A stretch of DNA of 19,007 nt from RGIG464 sp045643185. Its GTDB lineage: Bacteria > Myxococcota_A > Bradymonadia > UBA4248. Within the stretch, counting starts at the first letter, position 1. Each line of letters starts with the position of its first letter. A program made the translations under genes and the position numbers. Positions 14,656 through 19,007 of this stretch are shown piece by piece. The stretch covers positions 1 through 19,007 of the forward strand of contig JAZUKH010000045.1 of NCBI GenBank assembly GCA_045643185.1, given 5' to 3'. Under the pieces are notes generated by a model. The model saw only the letters and a program-made list of their open reading frames with translations. It made no database searches and was not told where the DNA came from.

Positions 14656-17433
14656 ATGGAGATAATCATCGTTATTTTGGTGATCGCACTTTTACTATCA
14701 CCGTATTTTTTCTGTTTTTACAATCTGTATCGTTATCGAACGGCAAGAGCTGTCCTGATTGAGCTTTGGAACAACGGACGCATTTCGGACAAAGAATACG
14801 AACGAGCCCTTCGCAATCCACCGTCGAATGCCCCCAAAGTAGCTTTTACAACCGAAACTCAGCCACTAACCTCCTCAAAACTTGTTGCCGCCCCCATCGA
14901 ATCGACGGAATGCGGCGCACAAAACACTGATAATCACGTCGAATCGACGAAATCCAACGTAAAAGAAACAAATAATGCCGTCGAATCGACAAATGCCGAC
15001 GTGAAAGAAACAAAAAATGCCGTCGAATCGACAAATGCCGACGTGAAAGAAACAAAAAATGCCGTCGAATCGACAAATGCCGACGCGCAAAGCACCCAAA
15101 ATCACGTCGAAAAGTCAGCCCAACCTGTGGCGCTTAAGCCAAATACGAACACAAAGACCGAACCTGTCCGTGAAAACCAAGATGACAAGCATATTGCGAC
15201 GATCCTGGGCATTGGTGTCGCACTCATCTGCACGGCCGGTGTAGCCTTTGTCACGTCAAGCTGGAATACGCTCACGAATTTCGGCAAACTCGGTGTTATC
15301 GCCGCCAGTGCAGCCGTTTTCTTTGGCGCATTCTGGCTCGCCCACTCGAAGTTCAACCTCAAAAAATCTGCTCAGGCATTTTACATCCTCGGCATGGCGA
15401 TGCTGGCCACAACCGCCTTTACCGCTGAAATACTGAATGTCGTTTATCTTGGTGACAGTACTGCCGCCTTAACGTTTTTACCTGCCGTCATCGTCATGGC
15501 AGGCATGATCGTCGGGCACATGCTTTGGCAAAGCCGAGTTTTTGAATATCTCAGTTGGGGTGCAGCCGCACTCGCAGTCTGCTGCCTAACGAGGGTCATC
15601 GCACCTCACTTTGACTACTGCGCCATCGTCGATGCCATCATTCTACTTTCGGCCATGACGGTGTGCGATATCACTCGTCACAAACGCGGCCTAAAGACCG
15701 ATGCCTTCCCATTCGTCGTCATCGTTCTCTCACTGTCCCTCAGTATGTTCAACGATTGGCACTTTGATGACCAGAACCATGCAAACACGATCGTTGGTCT
15801 TGCCCTCATCGCCAGCTACTATCTCATTCGCGTATTTTCCGAAAATACAGTCTTGTGGCGCAATGTCTACGGGATTTTGGGCACGGTTTTTGGCTCAATC
15901 GCCCTACTGATCCTGGGCGACACATCCCATCATAGTTCTTGGTTAAGCAACAGTTCAGACGAAACGCTCATTTTTCACGTGGTGACTTATGTCCTTGCCG
16001 GCGTTCTGTCGTTATACACGTTGTTCAGACCCGGCCAAAACAAAGATTCCTTACTAACACGCCATATCGCCGCTTTCAGTTTGCTGATCATTCTCACGCT
16101 GAGCCAATACATCGTTAACGAAAGAGATTTTCTGTCCCAAACGATCGTTTTAGTGATCACCGCAGCCACAAGCTTCGTGGCAGCTAAATGCTTTGAACCC
16201 GCCAAACGCGTACCTTCGATCAGCCTGGGAATCGTTGCGGCTTTATGGGCAATTTTCCCGATCTATTTTGGCATCTGGGAACTTGCCACCAATGATTTGG
16301 ATGAGGCTCTGATCATCTGGCCGCTTGCCATTATTTACTCGATACCGACCGCCTGTTACGGCACATGTTTGAGGATGACGAATCCCGAAGCCAAGCTATG
16401 CACGCCCGTTCTTCGTGTTTTTATGGCCATCACAGCGTTTGCCGCCATCTTTTTCACCCTAGAGGATTTTCCTGACCTCTTTACTTTGGACCATGTCAGA
16501 CAATCTCACGATAACGGCTTTTTGTGGTTCTGCGGCCTATTAGCCATCGTCGGTGCCGCCGGCACCTGGCTCATACAAAAACGCGCCTTGAAACGCTGGC
16601 CGATCATGTCCGCACTGGCAACATACCTCAGTCTTTCCTGGATCTTCGTTTGTTACATTGACCAGTTTGATAACGAAGACGTGTTGTTCCTAGGACACCT
16701 TGCCACAGCGGCGGTGCTGGCGGCACTCGCCTTCGTGACCAGCCGTGGCTGCAAAGGCGTGACCGCGACGCGCATGGTCTGGCTCTTACCAGCCATCTCA
16801 TTGATCTGTGTCGACGAAGATCCGTATCACTTCATTCGCATGCTCGGCATTCTGCTGATTTCGGCCAACCTGCTGCAATACCTGACGGATCGAGGCCGTT
16901 CACTCGTAGACAAAAACCTGATCTCGACAGCCGTCATGCTTCCCTTCTGCAGTACCTCGATCTACATACTCGTGCGCGACACCTTCATTCCAGACGAAAT
17001 CATACCGGAAGTCGCAACCTGCTTGCCAATCATCGCCGCGTATGGTCTCAAAAAGTGGCTACGCCCGGAAGATGACGTATTCCACAACCTGGTCCTGTCT
17101 CTGTCGACCCTTCTGGTGACGCTGCTCTACCTGGTTCCAACTGGAAACGAACTGCTTCATGCCTGTACAGCCTCAGCCATCGCCATTGGCGCACTCATCT
17201 ATGGCCTTCATATCCAACGTTTGCGTTACCTCACCGCTGCCGCGATCGTCTTACTGATCGTTTTCTTTGGTTCGACCGACGAATTCTGGCGCAATCTGCA
17301 CTGGTGGGTCTACCTGCTCGTCATCGGCGTCATCTTTGTGACGATCGCCGTCTATAACGAAGCTTCCAAACGCCGCGGTGAAGGGCTCGTCAAAAAGCTC
17401 AAATCCAACAAGATCGTGCAATGGAAGTGGTAA
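14656..17433 (+). CDS. Large polytopic membrane protein (DUF2157/SCO7613-like) with repeat linker
   Basis: The 925-residue protein has one N-terminal membrane segment (about 2-24), then LIELWNNGRISDKEYERAL (35-53), which resembles the SHOCT type of short oligomerisation motif. Next comes a hydrophilic linker (about 60-175) with five 14-residue repeats, and then many hydrophobic segments from about 177 to 905, compatible with twenty or more membrane helices. The arrangement (short cytoplasmic motif, linker, DUF2157-like opening with GIGVALICTAGVAFV, long helix array) fits poorly characterised bacterial membrane proteins of the DUF2157/SCO7613 type. The substrate or function is unknown. The C-terminus is basic (KRRGEGLVKKLKSNK), suggesting a cytoplasmic end. 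It follows the NamZ-type gene by 25 bases with GAGG before the ATG and ends before two hairpins. Confidence 0.75.
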   Translation: MEIIIVILVIALLLSPYFFCFYNLYRYRTARAVLIELWNNGRISDKEYERALRNPPSNAPKVAFTTETQPLTSSKLVAAPIESTECGAQNTDNHVESTKSNVKETNNAVESTNADVKETKNAVESTNADVKETKNAVESTNADAQSTQNHVEKSAQPVALKPNTNTKTEPVRENQDDKHIATILGIGVALICTAGVAFVTSSWNTLTNFGKLGVIAASAAVFFGAFWLAHSKFNLKKSAQAFYILGMAMLATTAFTAEILNVVYLGDSTAALTFLPAVIVMAGMIVGHMLWQSRVFEYLSWGAAALAVCCLTRVIAPHFDYCAIVDAIILLSAMTVCDITRHKRGLKTDAFPFVVIVLSLSLSMFNDWHFDDQNHANTIVGLALIASYYLIRVFSENTVLWRNVYGILGTVFGSIALLILGDTSHHSSWLSNSSDETLIFHVVTYVLAGVLSLYTLFRPGQNKDSLLTRHIAAFSLLIILTLSQYIVNERDFLSQTIVLVITAATSFVAAKCFEPAKRVPSISLGIVAALWAIFPIYFGIWELATNDLDEALIIWPLAIIYSIPTACYGTCLRMTNPEAKLCTPVLRVFMAITAFAAIFFTLEDFPDLFTLDHVRQSHDNGFLWFCGLLAIVGAAGTWLIQKRALKRWPIMSALATYLSLSWIFVCYIDQFDNEDVLFLGHLATAAVLAALAFVTSRGCKGVTATRMVWLLPAISLICVDEDPYHFIRMLGILLISANLLQYLTDRGRSLVDKNLISTAVMLPFCSTSIYILVRDTFIPDEIIPEVATCLPIIAAYGLKKWLRPEDDVFHNLVLSLSTLLVTLLYLVPTGNELLHACTASAIAIGALIYGLHIQRLRYLTAAAIVLLIVFFGSTDEFWRNLHWWVYLLVIGVIFVTIAVYNEASKRRGEGLVKKLKSNKIVQWKW
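14893..15102. repeat. 42-bp tandem repeat encoding a 14-residue linker unit
   Basis: Five 42-base units lie head to tail (14893-14934, 14935-14976, 14977-15018, 15019-15060, 15061-15102), and a partial sixth starts at 15103. Units three and four are identical; the outer units are diverged. The protein unit is AVESTNADVKETKN, i.e. two heptads, polar and charged without a hydrophobic core. Confidence 0.92.
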
Positions 17434-17466
17434 TGCGGCCACGTCGTTCAGCGCAACGGCCGCATT
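17432..17466. other. Hairpin just after the membrane-protein gene
   Basis: AATGCGGCC (17432-17440) pairs with GGCCGCATT (17458-17466), a nine-pair stem with a 17-base loop, starting at the stop codon. It lacks a T-run; it may protect the mRNA end or help the terminator downstream. Confidence 0.5.
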
Positions 17467-17476
17467 GATCTCGAAC

Positions 17477-17520
17477 AAAGCCGTGCTTCGTTCCTTATGA
17501 ACGAGACACGGCTTTTTTTT
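17477..17520 (+). terminator. Intrinsic terminator of the NamZ/membrane-protein operon
   Basis: AAAGCCGTG (17477-17485) pairs with CACGGCTTT (17507-17515), the stem continues with TCGTTC/GAACGA around a small loop, and eight T residues follow. It lies 44 bases after the membrane-protein stop. Confidence 0.9.
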
Positions 17521-17600
17521 GAAACGTTTGTGCAACACAATCACGGCGCGCGTCATTCTCTCAAAACCAAGCTGCGCGAACCGAACCGATCATGCTCACA

Positions 17601-18647
17601 TTATTTTGACAGCGTAAAACAGGGCACGCCTTTCTCTTTGTGGCAGCCCTTACCGAATTCAGAACAATGGTAACAAATCTCGTTCTCAAGCACTTCACCG
17701 TCACAAAACTGCTTGAGATTGACAAACGTGACTTCAGCGATCTTCTGAAGCGCCTCGCGCGTAAAGAAAGCCTGGTGGGACGTAATGATGACGTTATTGA
17801 AGCCCAATAGACGCATGAGCATGTCATCCTGAATGATCTGGTCGGAGCGATCTTCAAAAAAGACGTCGGATTCTTCTTCGTAAACGTCGAGCGCGGCACC
17901 GCCCACATGACCGGTCTTGAGCGCCTCAGCGAGTGCCTGGCTGTCGATCAGGGCTCCTCGCGACGTGTTGAGCAGGATCACGCCGGGTTTGCATAGCGCC
18001 AGGCTGGCGGCGTTCACGATGTGGTGCGTGTCATTCGTCAGCGGACAATGCAGCGAAATGATGTCGGACTCGCGAAAGAGCTTCTCAAGCGTCACGTACT
18101 CAATTCCGGCATCCGACGCGGGATAAGGATCATAAGCAATGACTTTCATGCCAAAACCGCGACAGATGTCGATGAAACAGCGTCCGATCAACCCGGTGCC
18201 GATGATGCCGACCGTTTTGTCGTGCAGGTCGAAGCCCATAAGCCCGTTCAGCGAGAAATTGTGGTCACGCGTACGAATGTAGGCACGATGCGTTCGGCGA
18301 TTCAGCGTCAAGAGCAGGGCTATGGCATGTTCAGCGACCGCATAGGGAGAATATTTGGGCACGCGCACGACGTGAATGCGTCCATAGGCGTGGCGCATAT
18401 CAACATTGTTATAGCCTGCGCAGCGCATGGCGATCAATTTCACCCCGACGCTTTCCAGGGTATCGATCGTCGCAGCAGAGACTTCGTCATTCACAAAGGC
18501 ACAGACAGCATCGTAGCCGGCCGCCAACTTGGCCGTATCCGGCGTCAACTTGCTTTCCATAAACTTCAGCTCGTAACCATAACCTTCGTTTTCCTGTTCT
18601 AACGAAACGCGGTCATAGGGTTTTGTGTCAAAGACCATGATTTTCAT
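17601..18647 (-). CDS. ldhA: NAD-dependent D-lactate dehydrogenase (LdhA-like)
   Basis: The 348-residue protein belongs to the D-2-hydroxyacid dehydrogenases and looks closest to fermentative D-lactate dehydrogenase, which reduces pyruvate to D-lactate and regenerates NAD+. Visible matches are MRCAGYNNVD (74-83), the Rossmann motif GIIGTGLIG (147-155), LNTSRGALID (226-235, catalytic Arg230), DVYEEESDVFFED (254-266, catalytic Glu) and TSHQAFFT (289-296, catalytic His291). E. coli LdhA has 329 residues; the extra C-terminus here holds four Cys (325, 328, 335, 343) in CYHC-x6-C-x7-C. AAGGAG lies ten bases before ATG. It is transcribed away from the partial gene at the window end and toward the plus-strand operon terminator. 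Confidence 0.9.
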   Translation of the reverse strand: MKIMVFDTKPYDRVSLEQENEGYGYELKFMESKLTPDTAKLAAGYDAVCAFVNDEVSAATIDTLESVGVKLIAMRCAGYNNVDMRHAYGRIHVVRVPKYSPYAVAEHAIALLLTLNRRTHRAYIRTRDHNFSLNGLMGFDLHDKTVGIIGTGLIGRCFIDICRGFGMKVIAYDPYPASDAGIEYVTLEKLFRESDIISLHCPLTNDTHHIVNAASLALCKPGVILLNTSRGALIDSQALAEALKTGHVGGAALDVYEEESDVFFEDRSDQIIQDDMLMRLLGFNNVIITSHQAFFTREALQKIAEVTFVNLKQFCDGEVLENEICYHCSEFGKGCHKEKGVPCFTLSK

Positions 18648-18710
18648 AGATCACTCACTCCTTGTGTTCGTAATTTGGAACAAGCGCGCCGCCATGACGC
18701 GCCCATATAA

Positions 18711-18793
18711 AGTCGGGCGTATTTGCGAAGCCCAGCGAGCAAATAGCCCGACTGGCCGGGCGTATTCGGCGCAACGCGACGAATAGCCGGGCC
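18711..18793. repeat. Palindromic REP-like element, copies C1 and C2 in tandem
   Basis: C1: AGTCGGGC-G-TATTTGC (18711-18726) pairs with GCAAATA-GCCCGACT (18739-18753), leaving the single G at 18719 unpaired. C2: GGCCGGGC-G-TATTCG (18754-18768) pairs with CGAATA-GCCGGGCC (18780-18793) with one mismatch and the same bulged G. The core is the one seen at 3159-3186 and 13206-13279. The element lies in the 345-base region between ldhA and the next gene (18648-18992); besides it that region holds the ldhA ribosome site and a probable promoter. Confidence 0.75.
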
Positions 18794-18927
18794 GTTCCTC
18801 TAATAATCACCAAAGCAGAGGAAACAAGATAGACGAGTAAAAATTGCCAAGTCCGCATTCCATCGCAATTTGACAGCCAAAATTGGCGCCATTTTTCATA
18901 TTCTGTGTCGAAAAATCGCGGAAAACG

Positions 18928-18936
18928 TGATATGAT
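18928..18936 (+). promoter_or_regulatory. Candidate extended -10 promoter element
   Basis: TGATATGAT is a good extended -10 (TGnTATGAT). No convincing -35 lies at the right distance, as is common for extended -10 promoters. It would drive the gene that starts at 18993, about 50 bases downstream. Confidence 0.4.
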
Positions 18937-18992
18937 AAAATGTTTAGGTTTGACGTCCACACGGGACGACCGTTATCTATCAGGAGATAGTC

Positions 18993-19007
18993 GTGACTAG
19001 AGAAGAG
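18993..19007 (+). CDS. Start of a gene cut by the window end
   Basis: AGGAG at 18982-18986 is followed at seven-base spacing by GTG and the codons for TREE, open to the end of the window. Only five codons are visible, so the product cannot be named. The ribosome site and the promoter-like -10 upstream make a real start plausible. Confidence 0.45.

Noticed and set aside
18655..18960. 101-codon minus-strand frame upstream of ldhA
   Set aside because: It crosses the tandem palindromes of copy C and has no supported start.

Overview
The window looks like a chromosomal piece of a Gram-negative bacterium of intermediate GC content. The gene content (PqqD/HprK-like pair, histone-deacetylase-like enzyme with a C-terminal extension, MukB/JetC-type condensin, NamZ-type muramidase, fermentative D-lactate dehydrogenase) would fit the broad deltaproteobacterial assemblage (Myxococcota/Bradymonadota-like). 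That placement is an inference with low confidence. No transposase, phage gene, rRNA or CRISPR array is visible.

Left block (1-3109). A 5'-truncated M15-type D,D-peptidase gene is followed with almost no gap by a small PqqD-like gene and then an HprK-like kinase gene. Facing them on the minus strand is a two-gene unit: an unrecognised 362-residue protein and, coupled through TAATG, a small protein resembling the lasso-peptide B2 transglutaminase-like protease. The B2-like gene runs into the kinase gene tail to tail. PqqD + HprK-like + B2 is the core of many peptide-modification clusters, but no precursor peptide and no asparagine-synthetase-like cyclase is visible here.

Middle block (3110-12833). 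A 617-residue deacetylase-fold protein on the plus strand converges on a three-gene minus-strand operon encoding a condensin-like complex: kleisin (MksF/JetA-like), a small winged-helix subunit (MksE/JetB-like) with a long acidic repeat tail, and a 1476-residue SMC ATPase (MksB/JetC-like). This has the A-B-C order of Wadjet/MksBEF systems, but no JetD/MksG nuclease gene follows; the deacetylase gene comes next, after a strong hairpin. The ATPase has Asn where the catalytic Walker B Glu is expected. The operon starts just downstream of a tRNA-Val/tRNA-Asp pair closed by its own terminator.

Right block (13026-19007). After the tRNA promoter region come a NamZ/GH171-type exo-N-acetylmuramidase gene and a 925-residue polytopic membrane protein with a 14-residue repeat linker. 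A plus-strand terminator follows, then a minus-strand D-lactate dehydrogenase with a cysteine-rich tail, and the first codons of a further plus-strand gene.

Three intergenic regions (about 3129-3213, 13187-13285, 18711-18793) carry related palindromic elements with a shared core, GGC-G-TATT ... AATA-GCC, in which one unpaired G is conserved. This points to a dispersed REP-like repeat family in the genome.
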